Source: Cycas panzhihuaensis (taxonomy: Eukaryota; Cycadophyta). Taken from it: a stretch of DNA of 64,000 nt. The position numbers and the translations under genes are program-made. Each line of letters opens with the position of its first letter. Positions within the stretch are counted from its first letter, which is position 1. Below, piece by piece: positions 45,801-57,769 of the stretch. The notes beneath the pieces were generated by a model that saw only the letters and a list, made by a program, of their open reading frames with translations, was not told the DNA's origin and searched no databases. The stretch lies in assembly GCA_023213395.1 (NCBI GenBank), contig CM041465.1, positions 237,095,741 through 237,159,740 of the forward strand, given 5' to 3'.

Positions 45801-45924
45801 TGTACAAATGCCCTATGTAGGTACTTCCTTTCACTTTTTGTATTGATCTAGTCATTATGGAGTCTTTCATCGATAATCCTAATCCTAACTAGGTGTAGTT
45901 ACCATCCCCATAGACGTGATTCCA
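42885..45924 (+). repeat. Outer element 3' LTR (3040 bp)
   Basis: Starts TGTTTCCCAGC and ends GACGTGATTCCA. Shares outer-subtype features with 17260-20404 (cttttatagaaaggtaaa.agaagc). Palindrome 43421-43449, TATAAA 43537-43542, stem-loop 44480-44509. About 55 bp are missing after the palindrome (agttt joined to gtcactttttt), so palindrome and TATA are 116 bp apart instead of 164-166. Confidence 0.92.
43421..43449. promoter_or_regulatory. LTR palindrome, outer 3' LTR
   Basis: cagtaaactttg and tgaagtttg around cagtacca. The half-site cggcaaatgtcgtggtacc precedes it. Confidence 0.55.
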
Positions 45925-45929
45925 AGCTT
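45925..45929. other. Right target-site duplication of outer element (AGCTT)
   Basis: Matches GGCTT at 17255-17259 in four of five bases. Confidence 0.55.
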
Positions 45930-47379
45930 CTTAATAGTTGATTTTTATACCAAGTAAATAATAATAAGTGGATAATAACATTATCAACTTATCAAATCTC
46001 CAAGAAACAACTATAAACAACAATTAGTCCCTTCATAAATAAAAAGTAGGTGGTGTCTCAATCATTACTTATATAGTAAATTAAGTGATTATGACATTTG
46101 ATTAGTGGCTAGCATCACTAGATCAAGTGTATTAAGTACTAAGGATCTTTTTCATCATATCCAACATATATATTAAGATACCTATAATATTTTTTTATTA
46201 AATATATCCCACAACATAAATCTTTAATCATTTTTTAGCCTTAAATTATTATAAATAAGCCTTTATATATTCACTTTTATACCAAACTTCCTTTTTCTTT
46301 CATACTTTATCATCAATCCCATAATTGTGATATCATGAGCCTTTAAAACCATCGAAATAAAATAAATTAGATGTTAAACTACTAAAAAAATGTAACTTTT
46401 ATGAAGTTTAAAATATTTTAGTAAAATTTACTCATTAAAATATATATCATCTAATCTCTAAAATATTTCTTATAATCACTTATTTTGACATCTTTAAACT
46501 TTATTTCTAACACAAATGATAGTACCTCAATATGACACTTTAATAAAAAGTTATGGGTAAAACACTAAAATATATTCTTAAAAAATGAGCATCCCTTAAG
46601 AAAATGTCTTTAGTCCCTTTCATCTTGGGCTCTTAATCATGATTGTGCTATATGTGACATCATGCTATAGGCTAGGGGGCTCTAATAGACTTCATAAAAT
46701 TATTTAATTTAATTAAATTTATAAAATGTTTAACTTAAGTCAAATTTTTACCCTACAACTCAATCAATGCATGAAAAAACCAACCAAATTCAAGCGTAAA
46801 TTTTCTCATAAATAGATCTCAGCTAAGCACAAATGTTAGCAAAATCTCCAAGGTGTTAAGTAATTACATGAAATGATGATGACTCTTAGATCAAATAATT
46901 AATCTTTTTGTTCCTTACATTATAGTGAGTGAATGAATCATAGATCAAGTGATAAGGTTGCCTCATGATGGTGGATAACTTCTCACACAAACCACAAATA
47001 GTTGATACAATTTTCCTTGGTCAAGCTTTAAGCAAATGGATGAATTTTCAATGAAGGTACCATAGCCCTCAATGCATATAGTAAGGGTAGCATGGGATGA
47101 ATCCAACATAACAAGAATATTTATGGGTTAAATAAATAAATGAATAACTACTCATGTATGTAGTTTAAATGGTATGTGGGTCATTTAGATGACTCCCAAA
47201 GGTGTGAGACTTCTAGTGGATGTATATAGTGGTGACCACTTTCATGGTTAGTCACTTCTATGAACTTTATCTTCATGTCTCTATGAACTATATATAAATG
47301 AAAATCTAACTAGTAAGCTTTATATAATCACAAACAGAGAGAATTGGTCATTGAATAAGAGGAAATAAAAAATAGGTTA
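45930..47379. other. AT-rich DNA without supportable genes
   Basis: Stops in all frames and short A/T runs. It is the flanking DNA into which the giant element inserted. Confidence 0.5.
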
Positions 47380-47750
47380 TTTCTGGTGTATATTCAAAAT
47401 AGAATCCATTCTCTCAAATGGATTCCCCATTCACACTCTCTTTAGATTTATTTATATTTTATATCTGAGGTCTTCTTGAGTTATGTGCCATATAGAAATA
47501 TGTGCCAGCTCATAACAAGTTGACCAATGAGTGTTCTCTCATAAGTGATGAGTTATACTATAAGTATGCACATCATCTTTCTTTCTAATTTGAGGTTTGA
47601 CTATTCTTCCATTTCATTGTGTTAACATGTACATGCTTCATTTTTCTTATATTTTATTTCTTCATCATTTACTCACCATATTATCTATTATTTTTCATCG
47701 TAGATTTATATTTTAACATAGTATTAGAGCTCCATATTCATTTTCTAACA
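47380..47750 (+). repeat. 5' LTR of the short element
   Basis: Aligns with 49018-49378 in runs such as gaggtcttcttga and gtacatgcttca. Its last part holds a 32 bp direct repeat: aacatagtattagagc at 47715 and again at 47747. Confidence 0.75.
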
Positions 47751-47763
47751 TAGTATTAGAGCC
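47751..47763 (+). other. PBS, tRNA-Met-like
   Basis: tagtattagagcc resembles TGGTATCAGAGC with two changes in the common part, abutting ttctaaca at the LTR end. Confidence 0.5.
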
Positions 47764-49005
47764 TAAGGTTTGAATTCTTGAGGGCAACATTTTAGAGTAT
47801 ATTCTATCAGATTTTTAGAGCCTTATGAAGTTGTTTTAGGAACTTGATCTTGTGCTTGATTAGTGACTTATTTTTTAGTCAATTTTCAAGATATTTAAAT
47901 TGTTTTCTACTATATTCTTATCCTATTTTTTTGGGACTACTTTCTATCATTTGAGATACATTTAGGGCTATTTTTATCATTGATTTCAAAAATTTAAGGG
48001 GCTATTTTGAAGCTATTAGAAGTCTATTTTGAAGCCTATTAAAAGTTTCTTTTTTGATGTTTATTTAAAGGCTATTTGAAGCCTATTTGGAGTTGTTATT
48101 CAAGGCTATTTTGAAGTATATTTTAGAGATTTTAAAGTTGCTATAGAACTTATTTTGAAGCTAAAAAAAAGATAAGTTTTATGAAATAAAAAAGGTAGAT
48201 TTACATGCTTTCTATGACCAATTTTTCTTATTACATATGGACCTATTTTTTAACATGCAAGTTTATTATTGAAGTTCATAAAAGATGTTAGTTTAAAGCT
48301 ACTATATAAATAAAAAATAGAACATATTTTAATACCAGTTATAGGCTTAATCATCCTGTAGATGATGTGAATATTCTATTAAGAGAATATTTTTTATAGT
48401 TGTTTAAGCCTCAATTTAAAGGCCTTTATAGGTGTCCTATATAAGGATCTATTTCCAAATTTGAGTCCATTAAAAAATTATCATCTTTTATTTATTGACA
48501 TCATATATTTACAAGAGTATATATATTTTTTCTTTTTACTCAAACTAAATGAAAAATAAAAATATACCATTAAGTATAGCAAGGCAGGCAATCTTCTATG
48601 GAGGTAAGTTGAGGCCATAGTACCCTTGTAAGGTCTTAGATCCATTTGTTTTCTAGCCATTGAAGGCAAAGAAGCTACTTGTATTATCCCATATAAGTAA
48701 GAGATAAGACCCCTTTTCAATTGCTCTAGTATATTTCTTTATAAACTTACTTATTTAACCACGTAGGATACTGTGTTCCTAGGGTGATGCCGATTTGGCA
48801 CTAATTGTACCATGTATATAAAGAAACATCATAGTTAACTAGTGGTCATAATGATTGGTTACCTATGTGGTTTAGTGGATGAAGTTCTCTTCATATAGAT
48901 GTTAGTAATAGATTATATTATTATAGTAGTTTATGATCTATTACTTACCTAAAGATATAGATTTATATCATTTGATATGACATTTTACTTTATATAATTA
49001 TCTAT

Positions 49006-49017
49006 TATAGGGGGAAA
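49006..49017 (+). other. Polypurine tract of the short element
   Basis: tataggggga aa abuts TGTTAGGTG, the start of the 3' LTR. Confidence 0.65.
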
Positions 49018-49378
49018 TGTTAGGTGTAATACCCAATTATATAATTATCCCTATTCAAACTCTATTTAGATTCATTTATATTTTATATTTGAGGTCTTCT
49101 TGATTTATATGCCACATAGAAATATGTTCTAGCCCACAACAACAAGTTTACCAATGAGGGTTCTCTCACAAGTGGTGAGTTGTACTATAAGTATGTACAT
49201 CATTTTTCTTTCTAATTTGAAGTTTAGCCATTCTTTCATTTCATTATATTAACTTGTACATGCTTCACTTTTTTAATGCTTTATTTTTATATCATTCACT
49301 TACCATATTCATCTATTATTTTCCATAGTAGATTTATTTTCTAACATGGTATTAGAGCTCTATATTCATTTTCTAATA
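49018..49378 (+). repeat. 3' LTR of the short element
   Basis: Starts TGTTAGGTGTAAT. It includes the same internal PBS-like tggtattagagc near 49346 as the first LTR, then tatattcattttctaa. Confidence 0.75.
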
Positions 49379-49751
49379 ATCATTTCTCATAAAATAACAT
49401 TGAACCCTTAACTTTTACCATATAAAATTATCATATTAGTCATTAAAATCCTAATCTATTTTATTTTTTTATTAAATCATATTACTTAATATAAAATATA
49501 CCATTAACTTATGTGCTTAGGATTTTATATTTATAATATTTATCATGCTCTTATTTTATAATTATATCATTATTCGATAGTAAATTTTCCCATTAATATT
49601 TGATCATATAATATTATTTTTATTACATTTTACATGCCCTTATATTTTCATCAAATCAAAATTATATGCCAACATACCTCTTTATATTGTCGAAAAATTA
49701 ATATGTCACTTTCTACTTTTATCCAACTTACATGTTCTCTACTTGTTTCAA
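49379..49751. other. AT-rich DNA between two elements
   Basis: No gene seen. Confidence 0.5.
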
Positions 49752-52138
49752 TGGAATCGTGTCTATGGGATAGTAACTACACCTAGTTGGGATTAGGACT
49801 GTCAACAGAAGGTTCCAAAGTAAAGGGGTCAATCCAACAAGTGAAAGGAAGCACCCACACAGGGTGTCTATGCATTAGAATATAGGTTCGGGACCCACGA
49901 ATGGCACACAACGTTCTCTATGTAACTTAGTCTTTGATTTTGGAGGGTAGCACAAGTGAGGGATGTCCTCAGTTGCTCAAGTGACCTCAAAATGTGGGTC
50001 TTCCCACCCTTAGATGGCTGGAGGAGGAAGGAAATACCCAACGAGGAAGCAGATCCTCATGGAAGACGAAGGGATGTAGATAGGATGTATGTAGGTAACT
50101 GGCGGGAGGTACCCGTTCCTATGGTGGTGCTGGACAACCACCTTACACATGAAACCAACCCAAAGGAGAGAGTGACGAGACTATTAAGTTGGTGTAGGTA
50201 TAATGAGGTTAAAGGAGGAGGTCTTAAGGGACGAGTCCTCATTAAACTAACCCACCTAAAGGGAGTGTTAAAGGAACAAAGAATGGTGGTAGAAAAAGTT
50301 CCTACCACCATATGTGCGGGAGAGTCTACCTCTTGTGTGCAATAATGAAATGGTGACTAATCGTTTATGTATGCAAACAAGAGGTAAATGAAGCATATAT
50401 GTATAAAAGATAATAAATATACTTTCTCTCATTTTCTCTCTAATATAGATCATCACTCAGCTTTTTACTTTAAGCAAGTGAAAGGGGAAGAAAAAGAGGC
50501 AAACCAATCTATCACACAAAATGCACAACAATGATGTAAACCCTAGGGGGTTGTATGTAATTAAACGGAAGGAGGAAAGGGGATATCTCCTATTGAATGA
50601 TCTTTCCCAAAGTGTAAACTAATCTATAAATGAATGATGTAAGTTAGTTCTCTTTTATTCTTTCCCTTTATATTATTTTCATATAAATGTGCAAACTTGA
50701 GAGTGAAGTAAAGAAAAGGTCTACAAGAGGGAGGCAACATACTTGGAGAATTGATACAGCTGAAATAAAGTTTCTGTCTTACACCACACCCACTTCTTCT
50801 TTTCCTTCCCCTAATGCACAAGAAGTGTAGGGGCTTCCTTACCTTCCCTGAAGTAAAAGGAAGAAAGCAAGAAAAGCAAAGGAAAAGGAACTATGCCAAA
50901 AGCTGAAAAATAACCAAAGAAAATGAAAGTAATGAACATACCTGAATTGTAGTAGTTTGTCCTTCTTCGTAAATGGCATATTAAACCTATAATCACAAAG
51001 TTTTTTTGCCCATTTCCAAGGGGCTGATAGGGTGTCAAGTAAATATATGTATGCATATAGCTATAAAATACTAAAAATATTGTAAGCTAAAGTACTTTAA
51101 GTCAAGCAAACTTCCAACGAAAGAACAACTCCAAATCTCCTCAAATCCAACGACACAAGACAAGGGATGCAGGCGGTTAGCCTCATAATGGCTAACCCTC
51201 CAATAAGTGCATGTCCATGCTGCCTCTAAGCATAGGAAACAATAGGTTGGGACAACCTAATAGTAGTGAATAACAAGAGAGACAAACAACATGAGGTTTA
51301 TAAATGTCATCTATGTTGCAAGTGTTGTTATGTATAATAAATTATAACATTAACCAAGCCAAGACCCAAGGTGGATAATAGACATTATTTGGGGCTAGAA
51401 AATCTACCCAAGAGAGGCACTCAGGCCTAGAAATGGTGTAGCAAGGGGATGTATATGCTAATATCCAATGCTGGCCTATTCCTAGAGACTCCTTGGTAGC
51501 TCATGAAAGGCACAAGTGGAAGAGAGGAAAGAGGAGAAGGCGGGTGCCCTTGAGGAGTAGGCCTAGTTGGGTATAGATCCCACCTTGCCTCCTTTCTCTC
51601 ACTCTTTGAGATCCTCTCCTCATAGCCTCCTTAGAGAGACTAGGAGAGGACAGGAAGATGATGTGGGCAGAAAGAAAAGAATAGAGGGACTGCCTCCTAT
51701 ATGCATTAGAAAATGGAAAAAAGGAGAGATATTCCTAATGATCTAACCTCTTATAAGAAAGTTTAAAGGAAAGAAATGGAGAAAACCTCAGATAATACTT
51801 GCTAAAATGGATTGGAGGCAGGTCTACTCTTGAAAATACCAGGAAATAATAGATCTAAGGTGCTTACAGGGGGGTCCTTAGGAGGATGTTACAACCTAGA
51901 AATAAACATGCTGAAACTTATTAAAATGATGTGGAGGTAAAACTGAGAGTGAATCCTTGCTTGAAAGAGCTTATTGGTGAGCTTGGTATTGCTGATCTAA
52001 GTTGAAGAGGGTAGATCTCAAGCTGGAGCATAAGGAACTCAGGTGTTACAAGGTATTCCTACAGAAAACTTCATGTGAAGGAAGGAGAAGAGAGAAGAGT
52101 AGGTGGAAGAAGAGAAGGAAAATGAAGTTCTTTTGGGC

Positions 52139-52144
52139 TTTATA
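52139..52144 (-). promoter_or_regulatory. LTR TATA box
   Basis: TATAAA on the minus strand in ttcaatataaagccc, 166 bp from the palindrome start. Confidence 0.6.
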
Positions 52145-52278
52145 TTGAACCCTAGGATGATTAGATGATTAGGGTTAGGGTGGGACTTGCAGGTTATCAA
52201 AGCTACATGGCAGTTTCATAAAAGAAGAGAAATTTTCCATTGTAGATTTAAAAAAAATATTAAGTGATAGTCACCCCA

Positions 52279-52310
52279 TGGTAAACTTCGCAGTACTACA
52301 AAGTTTACTA
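52279..52310. promoter_or_regulatory. LTR palindrome, minus-strand element
   Basis: tggtaaacttcg and aaagtttacta around cagtactac. It is flanked by the half-site ggtaccatgacatttgcc. Confidence 0.6.
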
Positions 52311-52865
52311 TGGTACCATGACATTTGCCACGATGTGGTGATAGAGATAAAAACATGACAAAAATGGATGTCTAAGCGCCCTAAAAGAGGGTACCCCAGT
52401 CCTAGGAGGGGCCAGCCCTCTATCCAGGTGGCTAGGGACAACCATATGAAGAGGATGACCTAAATCAGATGGGGTGCTAGAGCGATAGGATTCCTAGGAA
52501 ACTGATATAACTGGAATAAAGATGTACCAATCATACTCAGCAGGGTGGTAAGGGCTATGATGTGGCAAGGGGATGTGACAGATCACACAGGATGAGTGGT
52601 GCTTAGGATAACATAGAGGTGCATAGGAGGTTTGTGGAGTGCCATGGGGAAGCATGTCCTACTGATCATCATAGGCTAAAAGAGTATCAAGCAATACAAT
52701 CAAGTAACGAATGTAAAATGATCACTCAAATGCATCAGTCAACCATGCAATAAAATGATGCTTCTCTTTATCTTTCTACAAAAGTAACAAAGGTAAAGTC
52801 TAGAAACATACCTATACTTACCTGAGTCGACTTACCAAGAACCCATTCCTAGTAGCTGGGAAACA

Positions 52866-52880
52866 CTGCCCTCTTAGTAG
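52866..52880 (-). other. Polypurine tract of the minus-strand element
   Basis: On the minus strand ctactaagagggcag abuts the LTR start. Confidence 0.65.
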
Positions 52881-53365
52881 TAGAGCCTCACAACTCAGAG
52901 GCATAATGTAATGACAAATGCTAGCAACACAATGGCAGTAGCACGTATATATACAAATAGTCATAACAATGGTGCAAGCCAAGGGTGACAGCGAGTGTCA
53001 TGGAAGAGCGTGTAGGTGCAAATGCAAGGGCGAGATAACATAGGGGCTACCTATGTGTCACCATATAGATAATAGGTAATAATAGTGGATGAGGACGATG
53101 CCCCCATCATAAGAGTAGGATGGATGGGTGGTGAAGACCACACATAAGACTAGACAAATGTCATAAACAAAGAGCTATGTACAGACACAAATCAAGAATA
53201 ACAAGAATTATGTGCTACGACGCTAAGAGTAGAGTGAAGAAAATAAACCTGGTGATTACCATAGTTTAACCTCATTAGCGATCAACTTTTAAAGGTATGA
53301 ACAAATCATAATATGAAGGACATGATGAGGTGAGAGTTGGGAGCTTAGGTGATCAGACAAGTCTC
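52881..53365 (-). other. 3' untranslated segment
   Basis: Inverted match of 42383-42874, no conserved frame. Confidence 0.5.
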
Positions 53366-53788
53366 TCAAGGTGGGTTGCTAAGAAGAGGAAGGCGATGCT
53401 CAAGGACGAGGTGAACCAAGCTATCTGCCTCAGCATTTAGAGCTTGAGGGATGTGTTGGATGTTAACAGATGAAAAACAAGCTAACAGGGACCTGGTGGT
53501 TGAGGTAAGGGCTCTCAGGCATGGGCACCACACCTAATAAACCTAGGTGAGATGGGACACCACAATCTGAGAGTTACAAAGGAGGACGATGGGTCCATGA
53601 TATAAGTGGAGTGAATCAGTAAGGACCTCAATTATAGCTATGTACTTAGCTTTATTATTGGTGGCCTCGAGAAGAAAGATCTTGGAATGTATGAAGTCAT
53701 ATCTAGAAGGGTCACAAAGAATCCACGCAGCAACAGAAAGGCTAGGGTTACCATGACTTCTACCATCAGTGAAAATGTGTAATGCCAT
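53366..53788 (-). pseudogene. Archaeal-type RNase H (aRNH), minus-strand element
   Basis: The best-preserved of three copies: 81 codons are open from the ATG at 53788. MALHIFTDGRSHGNPS (first Asp kept), ATNNKAKYIAIIEVL (Lys where the catalytic Glu is expected), VLLCNSQIVVSHL (no stop here) and ALNAEADSLVHLV (final Asp kept). Two stops follow at LT-stop-VY-stop-VWC. Length is again 423 bp. It lies downstream of a TATATA box at 54355-54350, with the same 567 bp spacing. It should remove RNA from hybrids during cDNA synthesis, as the second RNase H of Tat elements. It is not active as written. Confidence 0.82.
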
Positions 53789-54349
53789 GATAAAAGGAAT
53801 GGAGGTCTCAGTAGGGAGAAAAAATACTGATGGACTGGTGAGTGAAGAGGAATCAATGATGTGAAACCATCATAAAGGACTCAAGTGGCTATCAATAGAG
53901 GCCACAAAGGGCAGGAAGATCCAGAGATAAGGCTACCCAAGGGTGAAGAGGACTATTCGGTAAACAGGAAAGAACCGATGGTGAAAAGGCCCCTCTGAGG
54001 GTGCCAAAGGTCGCTTAAGGAAGCGAAATATGGTCTGAAGTAGAGGGGATGCTTCCTTTGGGAGCCCAAAGGTGAAAATGAGCGATAAAAATAGATTCAG
54101 GATGGCAAAATGAGCCAAATGAGTATAAAATCAAGTGTATATAGAGACGACATAGAAAACGAGGCAGAAGAGGCCTCGTAAGGCTAAAGAGAGGGGCACC
54201 ATAAATGCACCTAGAGGGTAAAAAAAAAGAAGGCCACAGAGGTGAAATGGAAGACAAACCCAGAAGGTAAGGATGATTAGGGAAGAGAAATGGTCTCAAG
54301 GGCTATCGCAGCAAGAGAAATGGTAGAGGTGCCCGTCGGGCCCCTTGCC
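53789..54349 (-). other. Possible long leader of aRNH
   Basis: Inverted homologue of 41401-41959. The open frame 54015-54299 on the minus strand partly follows frames in the other copies (LLGLS.I.PLWPSFF), so a short upstream peptide is possible. Confidence 0.35.
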
Positions 54350-54355
54350 TATATA
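54350..54355 (-). promoter_or_regulatory. TATA-like box upstream of aRNH
   Basis: TATATA in ccttatataggcaagggg on the minus strand. Confidence 0.45.
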
Positions 54356-54794
54356 AGGAAAACTTGACAAAAACATAATTCATTTTCATAAGCTCACAAA
54401 TGATTTAGAGCCCTTCTCCTTACGTAGTGAAGTGCTGTCCAACTTTAGAGGCATACAGAGGGAGATCAAACCATTAGATTAGGATGTAGAGATAGTCAAT
54501 GAGACCGGGGAGACAAGATGGCAGTAACAAGGCCAGATCTGATGAGTGGATCACCTGTTCCCTAACCCATTTTATCGCTCAAATTTCATAGTTTTCTAGT
54601 GTTTTTTAATGTAGATTTAGGCCCCTTGTAGGTAAATGGTGATCTCTTGGAGTCTGAATTAGACCTAGTGAGAGGGGAGACTAGGGCATTAGGCAACCCT
54701 GGTCCTCGTGCGCTAGAGCATGGCCCGCCTAGACAAAAAAATTTGATTTTTTTAGGTAGGAAACCCCCCATTATGTGGGGGTGACATCAACACC
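54356..54794. other. Divergent spacer, no gene seen
   Basis: Homologous to 28827-29261 and 40956-41394, inverted. Confidence 0.5.
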
Positions 54795-54828
54795 ATGACA
54801 AAGATCGTGGTGCTACGATCTTTGCCAT
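54795..54828. promoter_or_regulatory. Internal palindrome 2 of the minus-strand element
   Basis: atgacaaagatcgtgg and ctacgatctttgccat are inverted around tg. This is the best copy of this palindrome. A 20 bp phrase, ctttgccataa..ccac, is repeated just to its right (54820-54853). Confidence 0.75.
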
Positions 54829-54888
54829 AAGACCACATTCTTTGCCATAAGGCCACTAAGATTAAGCTAAAATCTCAATAGGCCCCAT

Positions 54889-54918
54889 GCTAAACTCTGT
54901 GGTACCGCAGAGTTTAGC
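54889..54918. promoter_or_regulatory. Internal palindrome 1 of the minus-strand element
   Basis: gctaaactctgt and gcagagtttagc are inverted around ggtacc. Only one pair mismatches over 30 bp. It lies 37 bp upstream of the + strand ATG at 54955. Confidence 0.8.
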
Positions 54919-54954
54919 GTAATGCAAAGATAAACAAGTTGAAAAACATAAAAG

Positions 54955-56969
54955 ATGGCTCAAAGGAGAGCCAAACCTCAATCAAGCAGGAATGAAGGGT
55001 AGTCCTGAAGGTATGCAAGTAGGCTTAGATGGACTTTTACTGGCTTCTTCGGTGTTTTATAGGCAGTTATTATCGTGAACAACTGCGAGAATGTAGGAGT
55101 AGATATGCTCAGTTTTATCAAGATGATATCTCAAGGAGACCAACAAGTGTTGGGGAGGTGTGGCCTATTGAAGGCTATCTAGACACCTTAGTATGCATCT
55201 GATCAGTGCCTCCTAGTGGACATAGTCTTGTATTGGGATCGACAGAGGCACGTATTCCATCTCCCCTAAGTGGGAGATGTCACTGTCACACTGAGAGACA
55301 TTAGGAGGATCCTAGGAGTACTGGCGACAGGAGCACCAACATCGCTAGCTACGTTTCCTAGTAATGACACTGCACATAGGGAGGCAATGACCTATTTCAC
55401 AGGTTATGACTGGTGGGAGAGGAGAGGCATACCTATTTAGAGTATAATCATGTCTAGGATTCCTCGTGTGAGGAAATTGATTACACTATGCATTTTATTT
55501 TGGATATCCCAGAAATAGAATTATAGGGATATACCTCGTAGGTGGATGGACACAGTGAGGAGATGTGAGGCTGGGGAGAGGTTGGACTGGGCCACTTTAA
55601 TAGTGGTGAACTTGGTCGCCTAGTTAGATGCCATCAGGGTAGTTGGGAGAGGAAGACTATCCTACAACACGCTGCTATAGTATTGGTTCTTTGATCATTT
55701 TGGGGCAGTGGCACCACCAGGAGGACCACATCTAATTTTAGCATGGGCTCCCATGGTCCATAGGTGGCTAACTTGGTTCAAGGAAACTGAGGACTATGCA
55801 CATGTCAAGTGTTCAGTGGAGGTGACATTACTAGACCTCCTTACCATGGTAGACTATACATCAGATCCGTATAAAGGGGTGAGGTGGGATAGTGATGACA
55901 AGGTAGGAGGAGCAGGAGGTGCTCCTAGTGAGGGAGATGATGATGATAGAGATAACGGGGGTGATGGGACTAACCCATCAAGAGTAGTAGGTGGTGAGGT
56001 AGGTCCATTAGGGACTGCAGGAGGAGAGGCAAGACCATCAGGAGCCATAGGAGGAGAGGCAGGTCCTTCAAGGATTACAGGGAGAGGCAGAGTTTCCCAA
56101 ACACTAGTTCAGAAGCTGAGGATAGTGGGGAGAGTATAAGTAGTAGAAGCACCAATAGAGGAGGCTGGGGGTACCCCAGAAAGCCTGGTGGTTAGAGAGG
56201 TGGTATCAAAGGAGGAGGAGGTATCAGAAGGAGGGGGAGGACATGAGGAGGAGGTGATTATCTGAGTCAAGGAGCTAGTAGTCCCAACAGGTGAGATGCT
56301 ACCCTTTCCCATTGTCTTTCGATCACTAGATATCTAGTTGTTGTGCTTTATTTCATTTGTTAGGTATAGATATAGATATATATTGACATATGGCACATTG
56401 GATTCTGCAGGAGTAGTGGACATCGGGAGGTTGGTTGAGGTAGTAGTCTAAGAGATGTTCCCCCAGGCCTATGCAGAGGGACAACCTCTTATTCAGGAAG
56501 GAGAGGAGCCACGATCAGTGGGGGCCCATACGACAGCATTTGCCCCATTAGTCAGGGCTAGAGATGTGTGGGTAAAAGAGTCCCAAGAGCACAAGGCACA
56601 AGTGGGATGACTACAGGGAGAGCTAGATGTAACCAAAGTGGAGAGAGATGCTCTACGAGGCTGGGTCCAGGTTCTAGAGGCCTAGGGAGGAGTAAGCGAT
56701 GATGCAGAGAGTTACATCAGGATAGTAGTGCTAGGGGAGTAGCTCCAAGGAGTGGAGGGTAAGAGGGATCGTATTCAAACATGATACGATCAAATGGTAG
56801 ACCAAATGGCATCAAGGTTGTTGTGGAGCAGGACATATACCCATATAGCAGCGATGACCCCAGGGAGGCGTCAGGATGAGCGAAGCGAGGCAGGGAGCTC
56901 CCAGAGGCATATGAGGAGTTTAGGAGGCATGTGGTCCCCAAGAGAAGGATCACATAGACCAGGAGATGA
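54955..56969 (+). pseudogene. PMD-like gene, copy 1 (antisense to its element)
   Basis: The most complete copy. ATG at 54955 gives a basic start (MAQRRAKPQSSRNEG). A short intron (about 54999-55062) may follow. Then MLSFIKM, GRCGLLKAI, LLVDIVLYWDRQRHVFHL and GDVTVTLRDIRRILGV form the plant mobile domain core; W-F-F-D-H-F-G and WAPMVHRWLTWFKE follow. From 55708 a 143-codon open frame carries the second half and a tail with repeated G-G-E-x-G-P-S/L-G-x-x. A likely intron (GT at 56291, AG at 56410) separates an exon with VVDIGRLVEVVVQEMFPQAY and a Glu/Arg-rich, coiled-coil-like stretch that ends KRRIT.TRR-stop. A few stops, mostly TAG for Gln, remain. PMD proteins are known both as host silencing factors and as passengers of transposons. 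Confidence 0.7.
56291..56410 (+). other. Probable intron in PMD copy 1
   Basis: CAG followed by GTGAGATG, and an AT-rich stretch ending TTCTGCAG. The same donor GTGAGA is present in copy 2 (58984) and in the inner element. Flanks are coding-like and the interior is not. Confidence 0.55.
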
Positions 56970-57009
56970 TACCCTGGGAGCATGGCTGCATTAGAGAGTA
57001 GGGTACAAT

Positions 57010-57769
57010 AGTTTTTTATTTGGGAAAGCATCGTACCTCCAGGGAGTCACCATATGTTGCCACATGATTGTACTCCTCCCTATAAGGATTCCAGCTTCCC
57101 GTAGATGATGTACCATACCATTGGTATGATATGACACATGATGATTTTATGTATATAGATGGGGCCATTGGCACTGCATTTGGTATATGCTAATGTATAT
57201 GATGATGGATGATGTTGTATTTGCTTTTATGTGTATGTATGTGTGTATATGTATAAGGGAGCACGGATGCATGATGAGCTATAGATCGTGATATTTTTTG
57301 GGTTGATTATTATATGGTTTGTGTTAGAGGATTGTTTGAGTTACACACACTTCCTTTTATGCAGGGCCATATTCCTCACAGACACACACATGATCACCAT
57401 GAGCAGTGGCGATGGACATATGTGAGGCTAAGAGATAGGGCAGAATATATGTCCACATAAGAGCATAGTAGGATATGCAAAGGAAGTGCTACCAGGAAGG
57501 GAGTGACCATACTCCATCACACCATCCTAGTTGGGGAATGTTTCCAGGGTCAGGACCGATAGGTGCAACACACCTAATTAGGAAGACGGGCCCCCTAGAG
57601 AAAAGGGGACAAGGGGTTCCATGTGAGGAACCTAAAAGAAGTAAGAAGGCCACCTTAAGCCGCCATTCTACCTGTGACTATGGGGGAACGAGGATGTACC
57701 TAGGGTGGTAGTTTAGGCTCATTTTAGAGCACATCGGGAGAAGGAAGTGTGACTAGCCTACACAGTGGT
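57010..57769 (-). other. Integrase-downstream spacer, inverted match of 38370-39060
   Basis: Phrases such as acacatgatgattttatgt and the block 57470-57769 match the outer element's spacer after the integrase. No integrase coding remains beside it. Confidence 0.6.

Larger units (their letters stand above)
17260..45924 (+). mobile_element. Giant Tat/Ogre-like Ty3/gypsy element (outer, 28.7 kb with insertion)
   Basis: Two 3.0-3.1 kb LTRs (17260-20404 and 42885-45924) of the same subtype enclose gag, protease, RT, RNase H, integrase, an antisense PMD gene and an aRNH gene. The gag is split at 22647/33678 by the inner element. Removing that insertion and one target copy leaves about 17.6 kb. Gypsy gene order (RT before integrase), very long LTRs, a tRNA-Arg-like PBS, the DNGSS protease and a second archaeal-type RNase H place it in the Tat lineage. 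Every gene has stops or frameshifts, so it is non-autonomous now. Its LTR pair looks more diverged than the inner pair, matching the nesting order. Confidence 0.9.
47380..49378 (+). mobile_element. Short non-autonomous LTR element (TRIM/SMART-like)
   Basis: Direct repeats of about 370 and 360 bp (47380-47750 and 49018-49378) enclose 1.27 kb. A tRNA-Met-like PBS follows the first and a PPT (tatagggggaaa) precedes the second, which starts TGTTAGGTG. There is no gag or pol. The interior has degenerate repeats of a phrase like gaagcctatt (about 48005-48170). Size and lack of coding capacity fit TRIM or SMART elements. Left boundary and target duplication are unclear. Confidence 0.72.
49752..52865 (-). 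repeat. 3' LTR of the minus-strand element (3114 bp)
   Basis: On the minus strand it starts TGTTTCCCAGC (52865) and ends CACGATTCCA (49752). Palindrome 52279-52310, TATAAA 52139-52144, stem-loop 51172-51201. The LTR end abuts AT-rich flanking DNA. Confidence 0.92.

Noticed and set aside
47715-47763. CRISPR-like direct repeat
   Set aside because: Only two units, in plant retroelement DNA, explained by LTR/PBS duplication.
49956-50345. 129-codon + strand frame in the third element's LTR
   Set aside because: It is the complement of LTR sequence whose other strand is the one showing a shared frame; no match between copies in this direction.
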